Part shown: piece after piece, positions 1 through 10,052 of the stretch
Numbering within the stretch: the stretch's first letter is position 1
Layout: the number at the start of each line of letters is the position of its first letter
Source: Candidatus Dojkabacteria bacterium
GTDB taxonomy: Bacteria > Patescibacteria > Dojkabacteria > B142 > JAFGFJ01
Direction: 5' to 3'
DNA length: 64,000 nucleotides
Assembly (NCBI GenBank): GCA_016931155.1
Contig: JAFGFJ010000010.1
Coordinates: 3,287-67,286 of the forward strand
Made by a program: the position numbers and the translations under genes
Notes under the pieces: generated by a model
Seen by the model: the letters and a program-made list of their open reading frames with translations, nothing else
What the model was told of the DNA's origin: nothing
Database searches by the model: none

Positions 1-192
1 CCTATATGGCTATGTATTCACCATATGGTTACTGGACTTAACTCCAGCAGGGTTTCCCCATTCGGAAATCTACGAGTAATAATGCTTGTTTGCCAGCTCC
101 TCGTAGCTTATCGCAGGCTACAACGTCCTTCATCAGCTTTCTGTGCCAAGGCATCCACCATATACCCTTTCGCGCTTTCGAATCTATACATC
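1..192 (-). rRNA. rrl: 23S rRNA, 5' end (partial)
   Basis: The minus strand reads GGTGGATGCCTTGGCAC, then GATGAAGGACG, GCGATAAGC and TTTCCGAATGGGGAAACCC, which are the conserved first ~150 nt of bacterial 23S rRNA. The gene runs off the left edge. The exact 5' end is placed by homology and may be off by about 10 nt. It is the third structural gene of the operon, after 16S, tRNA-Ile and tRNA-Ala. Confidence 0.95.
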
Positions 193-422
193 GTACATTT
201 GTACTTACGTACAGAACAAAAATAAACCCAAGGTCAAAAATAAATTTTTGACCTTATCTTTCTATTCAGTTATCAAAGAACATTTAATCTGTAAAAGATC
301 AAGCTCTGAAAATTAAATACATATGCAGTAATAATTTCCAGAACAAATCTTTTATAGGAACTGATCCCGACAAGTCGGGATCCTACATCTTGTCTCTACT
401 TACTACGTTCGCAGACAAGATG
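193..422 (-). other. tRNA-Ala to 23S spacer with three hairpins
   Basis: This is transcribed rRNA spacer with no ORF. Three strong inverted repeats are visible: 230-255 (12-bp arms, AT-rich), 363-382 (GATCCCGAC / GTCGGGATC, 2-nt loop) and 386-422 (10-bp arms ending against the 3' end of tRNA-Ala). They probably guide processing of tRNA-Ala and the 23S 5' end. No second boxA is obvious here; the spacer boxA lies before tRNA-Ile. Confidence 0.55.
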
Positions 423-496
423 TGGAGCTGGCGAGAGTCGAACTCGCGGTCTCTTCATTGCAAATGAAGCGCATTAACCAGCTGTGCTACAGCCCC
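423..496 (-). tRNA. tRNA-Ala(UGC)
   Basis: Full cloverleaf on the minus strand: acceptor GGGGCTG/CAGCTCC, D arm AGCACAGCTGGTTAATGCGC, anticodon stem-loop CTTCATTTGCAATGAAG with TGC, and T arm with GTTCGACTC. CCA is not encoded (A then CA). It sits in the rRNA spacer between tRNA-Ile and 23S, the common bacterial arrangement. Confidence 0.97.
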
Positions 497-523
497 GATA
501 AATAAAGTCCGTCCATCTAATAG

Positions 524-598
524 TGGGCGATCTTAGAATCGAACTAAGGACCTCTGTCTTATCAGGACAGCGCTCTAACCGTCTGAGCTAATCGCCCC
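524..598 (-). tRNA. tRNA-Ile(GAU)
   Basis: Cloverleaf on the minus strand: GGGGCGA acceptor, AGCTCAGACGGTTAGAGC D arm, anticodon loop CTGATAA (GAT), and GGTTCGAT-type T arm (AGTTCGATTCT). It lies in the rRNA spacer directly upstream of tRNA-Ala. It reads AUC/AUU; AUA is apparently read by the separate tRNA-Ile(UAU) at 22139. Confidence 0.97.
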
Positions 599-620
599 AA
601 GCTTGAGAGCCCCTCGCTAA

Positions 621-663
621 ATTTTAAAGAGCAACTCTTTGAACAACCTAAAAAGTGATAGGG
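621..663 (-). promoter_or_regulatory. Spacer boxA and 3' arm of 16S processing stem
   Basis: Minus strand 633-621 reads TGCTCTTTAAAAT, close to the rRNA antitermination boxA. The adjoining 635-663 is nearly perfectly complementary (about 28 nt, including CCTATCACTTTTTAG) to the leader at 2469-2496 on the other side of 16S. The two arms would form the long RNase III-type stem that loops out pre-16S. Confidence 0.75.
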
Positions 664-733
664 AGCCTAATAAATTCCCATTTACCCAAAACGTCCCCCG
701 AATCTCAAAAGAGTTCAGGAGGGATGCTCCTTA

Positions 734-2263
<1,530 letters not shown>

Positions 2264-2468
2264 CATCAAACTTCGGACAAGCCGAAATTCGAAGACCTTA
2301 CCACACCTGGCAAGGATTTAAGAGAGTCTAAATTTACTATAAAAGTAAGCTCAGACTAAAAAATCATTATCCGATAGTTGAGAACTATCTTATTTTAATA
2401 GTCATAAAGACTATTTTAAAGGAATTTACTTAGGTTACGTTTCGACTCAGCCGAAGCTTTGTCGATAA

Positions 2469-2498
2469 CCCTATCACTTTTTAGATTGTCAAAGAGCT
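2469..2498 (-). promoter_or_regulatory. Leader boxA and 5' arm of 16S processing stem
   Basis: The minus strand reads AGCTCTTTGACAATCTA, very close to the E. coli rrn leader boxA (TGCTCTTTAACAATTTA) bound by NusB/S10. The same segment is complementary to 635-663 beyond the 16S 3' end, so boxA lies inside the pre-16S stem. It is about 205 nt upstream of the mature 16S 5' end. Confidence 0.75.
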
Positions 2499-2554
2499 TA
2501 TAGGTAAGTCTTGCAGGCTTATTTATAAACTCTCTAAGACAGTAATACTTTATA

Positions 2555-2582
2555 AGTATAATCAGATCTGACTTGTGGACAA
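2555..2582 (-). promoter_or_regulatory. rRNA operon promoter
   Basis: Minus-strand -35 TTGTCC (2577-2582), 16-nt spacer, -10 TATACT (2555-2560). Transcription would start near 2547 and give a leader of about 280 nt containing boxA. The -35 box overlaps the T-tract of the upstream gene's terminator, a compact arrangement. Confidence 0.6.
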
Positions 2583-2604
2583 AAAAAGAGACCCCAAGGT
2601 CTCC
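2581..2604 (-). terminator. Rho-independent terminator
   Basis: On the minus strand a GAGACC-TTGG-GGTCTC hairpin (2588-2603) is followed by seven T. It would end the minus-strand gene at 2727-3140, immediately before the rRNA promoter. A second small inverted repeat TCCCGACATATCGGGA lies just upstream of it. Confidence 0.8.
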
Positions 2605-2726
2605 TTTCCCGATATGTCGGGATGGTAAGTACCTAGGCAACTACTCTAAATTTAACTGTGCAATTCGCTTCATAAGCAAGGAGATTCTACCAAAAAATGA
2701 ATGAACAAGTCAAAAGAAAATTTAAT

Positions 2727-3140
2727 TTATTGTTCAGGAGAATGGCCTCCTTCATAATACGACTTAATTGGTTCATCAGTTCTTTCGGTAGAATAAACAG
2801 ATTTCCTGAAACCATTATTTGTAAGGCAATGTATTTCAAAACCCATCGACCAATATCTACCCGATGCATCAGTTCCAACTCTAGACTCGAATACGCACAT
2901 GCCAAATTCACCATCTTTAGGATAATAAAATAATCTCGAACCTGAACTAACCAATGAACTTTCAGATCTATATCTTTCTGTAGCTGAAACTGAATTTTCA
3001 AATGGATTTACAACTGCCCTTAATTCTACATTGCCATATATACCCTTCCCACCAACAACAAGCTCAGATTCTCTCGTTTTCTCGCTTATTTCCTTTCTAG
3101 GGTTAAGGGAGACCACAATAATTAGTCCCACCAGACCCAA
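2727..3140 (-). CDS. Small secreted or membrane-anchored protein, unknown
   Basis: 137 codons from a TTG at 3140. The N-terminus GLVGLIIVVSLNPRKE is one hydrophobic segment followed by charged residues, so the rest is probably extracytoplasmic. The frame stays open upstream (KKRVTLQSLLGLVGL), which would give a better signal anchor but has no ATG, GTG or TTG start; the true start may be non-canonical or at TTG. I recognise no domain. A good promoter lies just upstream and a terminator follows at 2581, so it is a monocistronic unit. Confidence 0.55.
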   Translation of the reverse strand: MGLVGLIIVVSLNPRKEISEKTRESELVVGGKGIYGNVELRAVVNPFENSVSATERYRSESSLVSSGSRLFYYPKDGEFGMCVFESRVGTDASGRYWSMGFEIHCLTNNGFRKSVYSTERTDEPIKSYYEGGHSPEQ

Positions 3141-3168
3141 TAATGATTGTAGTGTTACTCTCTTCTTC

Positions 3169-3196
3169 GTTATATTATATATATATCATTTGACAA
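3169..3196 (-). promoter_or_regulatory. Promoter of the 2727-3140 gene
   Basis: Minus-strand -35 TTGTCA (3191-3196), 16-nt spacer, -10 TATAAC (3169-3174). The predicted start near 3162 leaves about 20 nt before the TTG at 3140. Confidence 0.55.
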
Positions 3197-3208
3197 CGTT
3201 TTTGTCAA

Positions 3209-3235
3209 CAAAAAAGGGGACGTTTCCGTCCCCTT
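3209..3235 (-). terminator. Rho-independent terminator of the 3257-3598 gene
   Basis: On the minus strand the hairpin GGGGACG-GAAA-CGTCCCC (3216-3233) has a stable tetraloop and is followed by TTTTTTG. It lies 22 bp past the stop of the DUF4870-like gene. Confidence 0.9.
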
Positions 3236-3256
3236 CCAAATTCAGATTAACCGCCT

Positions 3257-3598
3257 TTACTTAACCATCTTTCCGATAACTGGAACCACCCACTTCTCCC
3301 CCTGGTTCGCCTTTACTGCACCCATTATTCTTACAACAATATCAAGAATTGCCCACACCCCAATCAAACACCAGAAAAGAAATCCGATAAGTATGAATGA
3401 AAGAATGAACGCCAATACATTTCCTCCTACATATACAATCACTGAAGCAATTCCCCAGTAAAGGGACTGCTTTGCATGATGCTTTAAAAATTCATCTGCA
3501 TCATTCATCCAGATTAAACTGGTAATCGGAGCAAAGATCCAAGCAAGAATCGCATTTGTCTTATTGTTCGAACTTGGATTCACAGCTGTAGTCGCCAT
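3257..3598 (-). CDS. DUF4870/Tic20-like small membrane protein
   Basis: 113 residues. A polar N-terminus (MATTAVNPSSNNKTN) is followed by AILAWIFAPITSLIW, a short amphipathic stretch with FLKHHAKQSLYWG, and two more hydrophobic segments (residues ~48-75 and 75-95). The order helix, 'HHAKQSLYWG', two helices is typical of DUF4870/Tic20-like proteins, whose biochemical role is not established. It has its own promoter and terminator. No SD precedes the ATG; the upstream 30 nt are almost all A/T. Confidence 0.75.
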   Translation of the reverse strand: MATTAVNPSSNNKTNAILAWIFAPITSLIWMNDADEFLKHHAKQSLYWGIASVIVYVGGNVLAFILSFILIGFLFWCLIGVWAILDIVVRIMGAVKANQGEKWVVPVIGKMVK

Positions 3599-3648
3599 AA
3601 TTAAACAAATAATAAATTAAAAATAAGTAATTTCAACCGGATGAGCAA

Positions 3649-3677
3649 AGTATATTACTAATACCCAAAGACGTCAA
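3649..3677 (-). promoter_or_regulatory. Promoter of the 3257-3598 gene
   Basis: Minus-strand -35 TTGACG (3672-3677), 17-nt spacer, -10 TATACT (3649-3654). This is the clearest sigma70-type promoter in the window and gives a ~45-nt leader. The rest of 3599-3875 shows no gene. Confidence 0.75.
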
Positions 3678-3875
3678 CAAAAAAACAGAATACAACAACA
3701 TGACATTTTACTTTGGGTTAACACAAAAAAAGTACCACCAATTTCAGTATCATCTAAGAATCAGAAAAGACTCAAAAAACAAGAATGTATATTTTGAGCG
3801 TTCACAAAATCAGAGTGACCAGCCAAACCACAAGACTTTACAAAGAAAAAATTCAGGAACAGCATGAAAAAGAAT

Positions 3876-5663
3876 TTATTTTTTTTGAAGTTGAAAAAGC
3901 TTTTTCAACTCTTCTGCAGTTGTCGCCTGTCTGACCTCTTTATCCCTGCCAAACACCTTCATTCTCGGAAATCTCAAAGAAAGTCCTCTCCCCTCTTTGT
4001 CCATAGCCGCCATGTGATTTTTACTTTTTGTGATCTCATCAGCATCGACCTCCACCACAACTTTAGGCTCGACCCACTCGTCAGGTTCAAGAAATTTTAC
4101 TACCTTCACATTTTTGGGTTTTGCACTGATTTTTATCTTTTCCAGAACAGGTCTAATCTTTAAGAAATCCTCATCTTTTATTCCTGTTCCGAGTTTCGCC
4201 ACGCTTTCAAATTCATCTGTTTTACGATTATAAATCCCAAGAAGCAGGGCTCCAAATCCAAACTTTGCTCTTGTCCCTCGACCAAAATAATAACCAAGAA
4301 CAACAGTATCAATTGTGTCTGCAATGTGAGATTTAGTAGTAAATTTCAATTTTATCCAATCAAAATTTCTTGTCCCCGGCTCGTAAATTGTTCCATGCTT
4401 TTTCGAAATAATCCCTTCGAGACCAAGATCAATATATTTAGCAAACCTTTCTGCAAGCTCTTTCTCGGTTTTTACAACCGGGCTGTCGGAAAAGTTCAGC
4501 TTTCCCGTTTTATCCTGCTTTAATATTTTTTCAAGCAAAGAAAGTCTTTTTTCTATTTTTTCCAACGTCATGTCTTTTCCATTCAAATAAAGAAGATCGA
4601 ATGCCATTACCTTGATTGGAATTTCTTCTACCTTCTCTTTTACTCCGTATTTTCTTCTTCTTGTGCTTGTCTCCTGAAACGGGAAAAACGTATCAGTATT
4701 TTCATCATATCCGATCACTTCTGAGTCAATTACTAAAGAATCAACATTTATTGCGGCAACTGCATCTGCAACATCTGGAAACATATCAGTAAGACTTTCC
4801 ATGTTTCGACTGAAAATTCTGACTGTTTGTTTTTCGATTTGTCCGTCAAAAAACCCGTTCTGTTCTTTTGCCTTCAAACTTATTTCAAAACCTTTCCTTA
4901 AAAAATGGATCTGCGCTCTCATCCCATCATATTTCGGCTGGATTATATGTTCACCAAGCCTTTCAAAGATACTTTTCACATTTTTTTCTCTCTCTACCAG
5001 TTTTGATGCTACAGGAAGCCCAACCTCAACATTGAAATCTTTTACCGATCCAACTCCTTTTTTTAGAATCTCCTCAGTAATTAAGCCGATATCGCTTCGT
5101 ACACTATAAGCTCTCTCAATCAACTCTCTTTGAGACTTGTCTCCGGCGACTGCCCACGAAATCGCATCAAGAACAGTCTTGTCACTAAGACCGAGCCTGA
5201 GATTTCCGACAAGAATTCTTGCTGCGAACTTTGCCTCCGTCTTATCAAGTTTTGAGAAAAGCTCCGCCACCCTCTTGATCTTTTCTTCTACACTTCCTTT
5301 CCCTCCCAAAAGAGCAACTTCATTTAGAAGAACGTGAACTTCTTTTACAGAAAGATTTTTGGTTTTTGTTTTAATTATTTGCTCAGCGACAAGACCCAGA
5401 TCTCCAGTCTTTTCAAACAGGTCAGAAACTATTTTCTCGTCTCCTGCAAAACCCTTAAGCACCTTCTGCATAAGCTTTCCAGCAAAATTAAACTCAATCG
5501 GGATAAATCGTGGAACAACACGTCCCTGCATTAAATACATTGCTTCCTTGATTTCGTCCTTTCCAAGAGACTTCAAAAGGTCTGCGAGAATTATAGTCAT
5601 CTCGTTTCTTGAGGAGATCAATTCCAGCTTAGAAAAATAAATTGATAATTCTAAAAACTTCAT
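3876..5663 (-). CDS. lig: ATP-dependent DNA ligase, archaeal/eukaryal type
   Basis: 595 residues, the size of archaeal replicative ligases and unlike NAD-dependent LigA. Residues ~1-210 form the helical DNA-binding domain (RILVGNLRLGLSDKTVLDA), ~220-430 the adenylation domain with nucleotidyl-lysine motif I KYDGMRAQ (Lys244), and ~440-595 the OB domain with motif VI-like RGLSLRFPR. Motifs EVIGYD, FPFQETSTRRR and EGIISKKHG are present. It seals nicks using ATP. The minus-strand -10 TATAAT ends 6 nt before ATG, suggesting a leaderless mRNA. A downstream Met at residue 22 (MTIILADLL) is an alternative start, but the -10 supports the first. Confidence 0.95.
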   Translation of the reverse strand: MKFLELSIYFSKLELISSRNEMTIILADLLKSLGKDEIKEAMYLMQGRVVPRFIPIEFNFAGKLMQKVLKGFAGDEKIVSDLFEKTGDLGLVAEQIIKTKTKNLSVKEVHVLLNEVALLGGKGSVEEKIKRVAELFSKLDKTEAKFAARILVGNLRLGLSDKTVLDAISWAVAGDKSQRELIERAYSVRSDIGLITEEILKKGVGSVKDFNVEVGLPVASKLVEREKNVKSIFERLGEHIIQPKYDGMRAQIHFLRKGFEISLKAKEQNGFFDGQIEKQTVRIFSRNMESLTDMFPDVADAVAAINVDSLVIDSEVIGYDENTDTFFPFQETSTRRRKYGVKEKVEEIPIKVMAFDLLYLNGKDMTLEKIEKRLSLLEKILKQDKTGKLNFSDSPVVKTEKELAERFAKYIDLGLEGIISKKHGTIYEPGTRNFDWIKLKFTTKSHIADTIDTVVLGYYFGRGTRAKFGFGALLLGIYNRKTDEFESVAKLGTGIKDEDFLKIRPVLEKIKISAKPKNVKVVKFLEPDEWVEPKVVVEVDADEITKSKNHMAAMDKEGRGLSLRFPRMKVFGRDKEVRQATTAEELKKLFQLQKK

Positions 5664-5669
5664 AAAAAG

Positions 5670-5675
5670 ATTATA
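5670..5675 (-). promoter_or_regulatory. -10 box of lig, 6 nt before ATG
   Basis: Perfect TATAAT on the minus strand followed by CTTTTT and the ATG at 5663. The -35 is weak. The expected transcription start coincides with the A of ATG. The rest of 5664-5882 shows no gene. Confidence 0.55.
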
Positions 5676-5882
5676 CGAGAAAGGTAAATTTTTAAGTAGA
5701 TACAGAAGTAAGTTACTATTCGCTAAATTATCAGCGATATTCCAGAAATCTGATTTATTCTGCTTTCTCCTTTACATTATTAAAAAAAATAACAAGCCGA
5801 TTTTTTTGTCAAATAAAATATTAAACGATGGGATGCACTTTTCAAAGAAACAAAAAGTTGAACCGACAGATTTCTCTCAAAA

Positions 5883-6461
5883 TTATTGCAGTTTTTTGCC
5901 TAAAGCTTGGATTTTTTCCAAACACTTCTTTCGTCCTTCTCTATTTAAATGTTTCATTGATTCAATACAGGTAATTTTTATCGGTCTCACCCCACAGAAC
6001 TCAAGAATTGATCTCTTTAATTGATTGATACTTGGTTGCCCAAAAGCAAAGAGATAAAAGAATCTTGGCTGATCGAGCGTTGTAATTATTCGTGCTGTTT
6101 TACCTTTTAAGAGTCCATCCCACCAAATGGAATTTTTTCTAAACTTATAGGTAAAACCTGGCAAAAAAAGCCTGTCTATAAAACCTTTCATAATTGCAGG
6201 GAATCCTCCCCACCAGACAGGATGCACCCAAACTAAATGATCCGCCCATTTAATTTTCTCCCATGCAGTCAAAAGATCCGGCTCCAATTTCGTTCTTTTT
6301 TGATAACCGAAATGCAGATTTGGATTAAATTTCAACTTTGCGATAACGATTTCCTTTATTTCCGCCTTAGCCTGTTTTGCTCCTTCTCTATAGGCTTTTG
6401 CAACTCCAAAATTGAAACTACTCTTGTTGGGATGCCCATTAATTATTAATACTTTTTTCAT
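5883..6461 (-). CDS. Flavodoxin-fold NAD(P)H oxidoreductase (Flavodoxin_2 / KefF-like)
   Basis: 192 residues. It starts MKKVLIINGHPNKSSFNFGVA, the phosphate-binding loop of the Flavodoxin_2 family, then WADHLVWVHPVWWGGFPAIMKGFIDRLF, the typical flavin-contacting segment, with the variable loop FTYKF after it. Family members are FMN/FAD-dependent quinone or nitro-reductases or KefF-type ancillary subunits; no KefC-like antiporter is nearby. Single gene, no SD. Confidence 0.88.
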   Translation of the reverse strand: MKKVLIINGHPNKSSFNFGVAKAYREGAKQAKAEIKEIVIAKLKFNPNLHFGYQKRTKLEPDLLTAWEKIKWADHLVWVHPVWWGGFPAIMKGFIDRLFLPGFTYKFRKNSIWWDGLLKGKTARIITTLDQPRFFYLFAFGQPSINQLKRSILEFCGVRPIKITCIESMKHLNREGRKKCLEKIQALGKKLQ

Positions 6462-6663
6462 AGTTGCTGTCTAAATTATTATCCTTTTTTTGAGGTTTTA
6501 CTGACATTAAAGATATTAGCTTTTCCCTTGACAGTATTAAAGTATTAGCAATTTCGATTCCCAGCAAAAACCTGCAATTCAAATTATACTATTTCTAGAA
6601 TCACTAATTTTCATTCAGGAATATGCAATCAGTAGAATTCAAAAAATAATTGGGACAAAATGA

Positions 6664-7689
6664 TCAAATCAACTCATATCTTGAAGCTTTTGTCTTTCCT
6701 TTTTTCTTCACCAGTTTCTTAAGAGTTAAGTCCTTCAATTCTCTCAGGATTGTATCATCGCTGACTTTCGGGAACAATGTCTTGAAATCCTGGTTTTGAA
6801 TTTGATTATTGTCTTCAATAAATTTAACGATCTTTATCTGTCTGTCATTGAGAGCAACCTGCCCCACCGTCCTTCTCACTTTTACATCCCTGCTAATATC
6901 AAGGATTTTATTCTTTACTCTACCCAACTCCACCGCAAGCCCCCTTGAAAAATACTCCAGCCATCCAGTCAACTCACCCTCATCTGCACTCGCAAGTGCC
7001 TCATAGTAACCTTTTGGATCCTGATCATAATATTCCTCTAGACTGAAAAACTGCTTTATATCATATCCTTCCTGATAAAGGCTCCATGTAGAAAGAAGTC
7101 TGGCCGTCCTGCCATTTCCTTCGATAAAAGGATGGATATTTGTAAAAACATGCTGAAGGACCCCTGCACGAAGGATCGGATGAACTTTCTTCCCTTCTGA
7201 GTTATACCAGAGAATCACATCATCTATCTCGGCCTGAACTTCCTCCTTTCCTGGAGGTTCCATTACTACATCCTGAGTTTTTGAGCTCATTATTACTACA
7301 TCCTTTTCTCTGATCCTGCCTGCCTCACTGTCCAAAATATCGTGAAGAAGAATTTTGTTAATTTCCAGCATAAACTTACTATCAAGTTCTTTTTCTTTTT
7401 TCCCCGATATGAACTCTACCGCTTTTCTGTAATTCAAAATTTCTTTGATATCACGCTTTCTTACAGATTCTATCCTTCTACCCTCAAGAAGATTTTTAGC
7501 TTCAGTGAAATTCAGAGCATTTCCTTCTATTGCTGTTGAATGGTGAACCTGGCGGATGACTGCATCTTCCTTGAAACGCCTCTCCCACGCAGGAACCAGA
7601 GGTGCATTTTCAATTATCTGTTTGCTGGCCTCTATTTCAGCAATATTTTGAAGAATTGTGTTTGTAATCTGGAAATCCGGTCTATACAT
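6664..7689 (-). CDS. Fic family protein with autoinhibitory helix and winged-helix C-terminus
   Basis: 341 residues. The catalytic loop HPFIEGNGR (186-194) has every residue needed for AMP/UMP transfer to Ser/Thr/Tyr of a target protein. The N-terminal helix carries S51-TAIE55-G56, matching the [S/T]xxxE[G/N] inhibitory motif of class II Fic enzymes, so it should be self-inhibited. Residues ~275-341 look like a winged helix (DRQIKIVKFIEDNNQIQ). No antitoxin is adjacent. The -10 TAGAAT is 6 nt from ATG, another apparent leaderless start. Confidence 0.92.
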   Translation of the reverse strand: MYRPDFQITNTILQNIAEIEASKQIIENAPLVPAWERRFKEDAVIRQVHHSTAIEGNALNFTEAKNLLEGRRIESVRKRDIKEILNYRKAVEFISGKKEKELDSKFMLEINKILLHDILDSEAGRIREKDVVIMSSKTQDVVMEPPGKEEVQAEIDDVILWYNSEGKKVHPILRAGVLQHVFTNIHPFIEGNGRTARLLSTWSLYQEGYDIKQFFSLEEYYDQDPKGYYEALASADEGELTGWLEYFSRGLAVELGRVKNKILDISRDVKVRRTVGQVALNDRQIKIVKFIEDNNQIQNQDFKTLFPKVSDDTILRELKDLTLKKLVKKKGKTKASRYELI

Positions 7690-7695
7690 AAGACC

Positions 7696-7701
7696 ATTCT
7701 A
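7696..7701 (-). promoter_or_regulatory. -10 box of the fic gene, 6 nt before ATG
   Basis: Minus-strand TAGAAT followed by GGTCTT and the ATG at 7689. The discriminator length places the transcription start at the start codon. Confidence 0.45.
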
Positions 7702-7828
7702 ACATTCTTGAGAGACAGGAGAAACAACCAGACATTTCCTCTAAACAGCTACAAGCACATATCACTGTACTTGAGAGAAAGATCGATTCTTCCGGTACTG
7801 ACTTTCAATGTCTTAATTGACGCTTCGA

Positions 7829-8512
7829 TTACTCCCTGTTTCTCCGGTTTTGAGATGAATGATCCACTATGATATCGTATGCCTTGTTTAGTGCGCTTTT
7901 TACTATATCTTTTTTTATTACTTGATATCCTCCAACTTCTTCTACGTTTTCTCCCCTTCTACCCTCAAACGTCACTATTTGGAAATCGCCAGTCATTGCA
8001 AGTGAGGAATTGGTAATAATCCTGCCCATCATACCAAGCTTCTGATCAAAAGCTAGTGCTATACTGCAACCACAAGCATTTTTATTTATTCCTTTTCCTG
8101 ATGTTCCTTGGCTTGCTTCCTGAATACCAATATCGTTGAAGCATAAATCTGGAGAATTCTGTGTTGAGGAAACAAAGTAGAACAAATAGTCAGGATCCTC
8201 ATGAATCTCGTCAAATACCTGAGAATATTCACCTGCTATTGAAAATATTTTTCTCAAAAATGAGACAGCATAATTTTGATCTTTCAGCTTTTTGTTCCTA
8301 AGATTATCGGAAAATCCTGCTGGTGTTCTTACATAAATAACATTCCCTCTGAAATAATACTCCGTTCCATATTCATCGCAATAATCACAAGATTCATCCT
8401 CGAGAGAAAGAATATCATCTCTAGTTGGAATCTCTTTGTGTTTTGAATCCTCTAAAAGCTCACTGAAAAAGTCCCTCAGGGAAAAATTTGGCACTTCGCC
8501 TGGAATATCCAT
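7829..8512 (-). CDS. Hypothetical protein with CxxC and Cys-Gly-Cys elements
   Basis: I prefer the Met at 8512 (MDIPGEVPNFSLRDFF); the longer frame to 8581 adds a hydrophobic MIYYSVWGIKVFYIIF stretch that looks like translated AT-rich leader, but a real signal anchor cannot be excluded. The ~227-residue product has CDYCDEYG near residue 45, an acidic middle, and NACGCSIALAFDQKLGMMGRIITNS. The pattern of strands and helices suggests a globular cytosolic domain. I do not recognise the family. It lies between fic and a membrane-anchored HTH protein on the same strand. Confidence 0.65.
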   Translation of the reverse strand: MDIPGEVPNFSLRDFFSELLEDSKHKEIPTRDDILSLEDESCDYCDEYGTEYYFRGNVIYVRTPAGFSDNLRNKKLKDQNYAVSFLRKIFSIAGEYSQVFDEIHEDPDYLFYFVSSTQNSPDLCFNDIGIQEASQGTSGKGINKNACGCSIALAFDQKLGMMGRIITNSSLAMTGDFQIVTFEGRRGENVEEVGGYQVIKKDIVKSALNKAYDIIVDHSSQNRRNRE

Positions 8513-8636
8513 TTTGTATAAAAATAAATAAGTAAATATGATATAGAACACTTTTATACCCCATACAGAATAATAAATCAATTTTTCCCTGTCTGCAGTA
8601 TTTTTCTTTGCAAAAAGGATAAAAAAGGAGAGATAT

Positions 8637-9008
8637 CTAGTGAAGCTTTTTTACTTTTTTTGCAGGTACAAGTGTATAGTAACTACCTTTTGTTTTACCG
8701 TGTTGTTTGATGATATTCATTTGTTCCAATTCGTGAAGATCTCTTCTCAATGTACGCCTGGTCACTCCTTTTACTGCCCTTTCCAGCTCGCCGTTCGTTA
8801 GTTTATCCTTCCCGGCAAACATATTTATAATCTTCTTCTGCCTTTCATTCAATCCCAAAAGAGCTCTTCTCAAGGCTCTGCCTGTAGTATCTCCAGCTTT
8901 TTCAAATTTTTTCCAGATAGCAGTACCAACGCCAGCCACAGCAAGAGTAGCCGCAAATACCAGGAATGCTGTCTTGAATGATTTTTTTCGAAACTTAATA
9001 TCAGTCAC
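8637..9008 (-). CDS. Membrane-anchored DeoR-like winged-helix protein
   Basis: 123 residues. One transmembrane helix (FKTAFLVFAATLAVAGVGTAI) follows a short basic N-terminus; residues ~55-115 form a winged helix (LNERQKKIINMFAGKDKLTNGELERAV, then RRTLRRDLHELEQMNIIKQHG, then GSYYTL). The HTH resembles that of DeoR-type regulators and also the C-terminal HTH of Fic proteins. It would face the cytoplasm, so a membrane-tethered regulator is likely. Its target is unknown; fic and two unknown genes are the neighbours. Confidence 0.75.
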   Translation of the reverse strand: MTDIKFRKKSFKTAFLVFAATLAVAGVGTAIWKKFEKAGDTTGRALRRALLGLNERQKKIINMFAGKDKLTNGELERAVKGVTRRTLRRDLHELEQMNIIKQHGKTKGSYYTLVPAKKVKKLH

Positions 9009-9223
9009 TTGTCCGAATTAATTTGGTTAGGCTAAGAAAGGATCAATTGGAACGTCCGAATTATGATACTACTTCAATCAAACATAAGCAACTCAGAAAA
9101 ATAATAAGTAATATTTTAATTATCGTTCCAGTCATTTGATATCATTTTTAAAATTGAAGAAGACTCTGCAGATTTGCAAACAACCAGAAAATCGGCCAAT
9201 CAGGTTTGAAATAAAATGTCAAA

Positions 9224-9886
9224 TTATTCAACTACTGTAATAGTCAGTTGTACTTTTTCTAATTTTTCATCCGTTTCTCTATTCCCAATATCTTTTAGCC
9301 AAAGCTGAAGAGTTGAAATACCATGCCCGGATTGTTTTGCAGTATCCATAATTTCAGCTAGTGAGATGGATGGTACAATCTTGCCATCAGAACCAAGCAT
9401 CCCTCTGTCAGTACATCGACAGTTTGAATTGTGACAATATTTATTCGAATCCACAACTTCGAATGAGACATCAGCAACATTTGGATTTGATACACTGAGT
9501 AGAACTTTATCAGGATCACAATTTTTCAGTACAAAATCGAATACCCTGTCAAAATTCACAACGACAAATGCATTGTCTATAAATATATTTGGAGAAAAAG
9601 CCACAGTCGCTCTACATTGTCCATGATCATTTACCAATCTGGTTCTAACATAAGCTTCCCTACACTCTTTCTCGCCCTTTTCATTTAATACATCTCCTGT
9701 CTGAAGTCTATCGCCCGGAATATAGCTTACACCTTTAACAATTGCACCCATAATGTGGGACAATATCCTTGGAGTAGATGTTCTCTCGGGAGTAATATCG
9801 GGAGTAATAACAGTACCTTCACTTAATTCTACTGGTATACTCAAATCCCCACTGCTTGATAGCTGTTCACCTTTACCTAAAGGCAT
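9224..9886 (-). CDS. Hypothetical protein with Cys cluster
   Basis: 220 residues, no signal peptide or transmembrane helix. A Ser/Thr/Pro-rich N-terminus precedes a region rich in predicted strands; around residue 145 there is CHNSNCRCTDRG, a tight cysteine cluster that could bind metal or form disulfides. I recognise no family. The intervals on both sides (9009-9223 and 9887-10052) show no gene and no clear promoter or terminator. Confidence 0.6.
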   Translation of the reverse strand: MPLGKGEQLSSSGDLSIPVELSEGTVITPDITPERTSTPRILSHIMGAIVKGVSYIPGDRLQTGDVLNEKGEKECREAYVRTRLVNDHGQCRATVAFSPNIFIDNAFVVVNFDRVFDFVLKNCDPDKVLLSVSNPNVADVSFEVVDSNKYCHNSNCRCTDRGMLGSDGKIVPSISLAEIMDTAKQSGHGISTLQLWLKDIGNRETDEKLEKVQLTITVVE

Positions 9887-10052
9887 AAATGATGTGATAA
9901 AAAATATTGATTGGGCAATTGATAGTGCTGGATTATATCACCGGACAAAGTCATCTTCAATGCTTTAGGTAACACTTTCCATCTATCTAAAAATCTACAG
10001 GCTTCTCCCATAGATTTATAATCCGTTACACTAATAGATTATTTACTTCAAA

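Noticed and set aside
6201..6225. Second copy of the helicase palindrome arm (GGAATCCTCC)
   Set aside because: Only 10 bases match, within the coding sequence of the flavodoxin-fold gene, with no inverted partner.
8513..8581. Upstream start of the 7829 gene giving a signal anchor
   Set aside because: The extra 23 codons are AT-rich leader-like sequence without a better initiation context; kept only as an alternative in the annotation.
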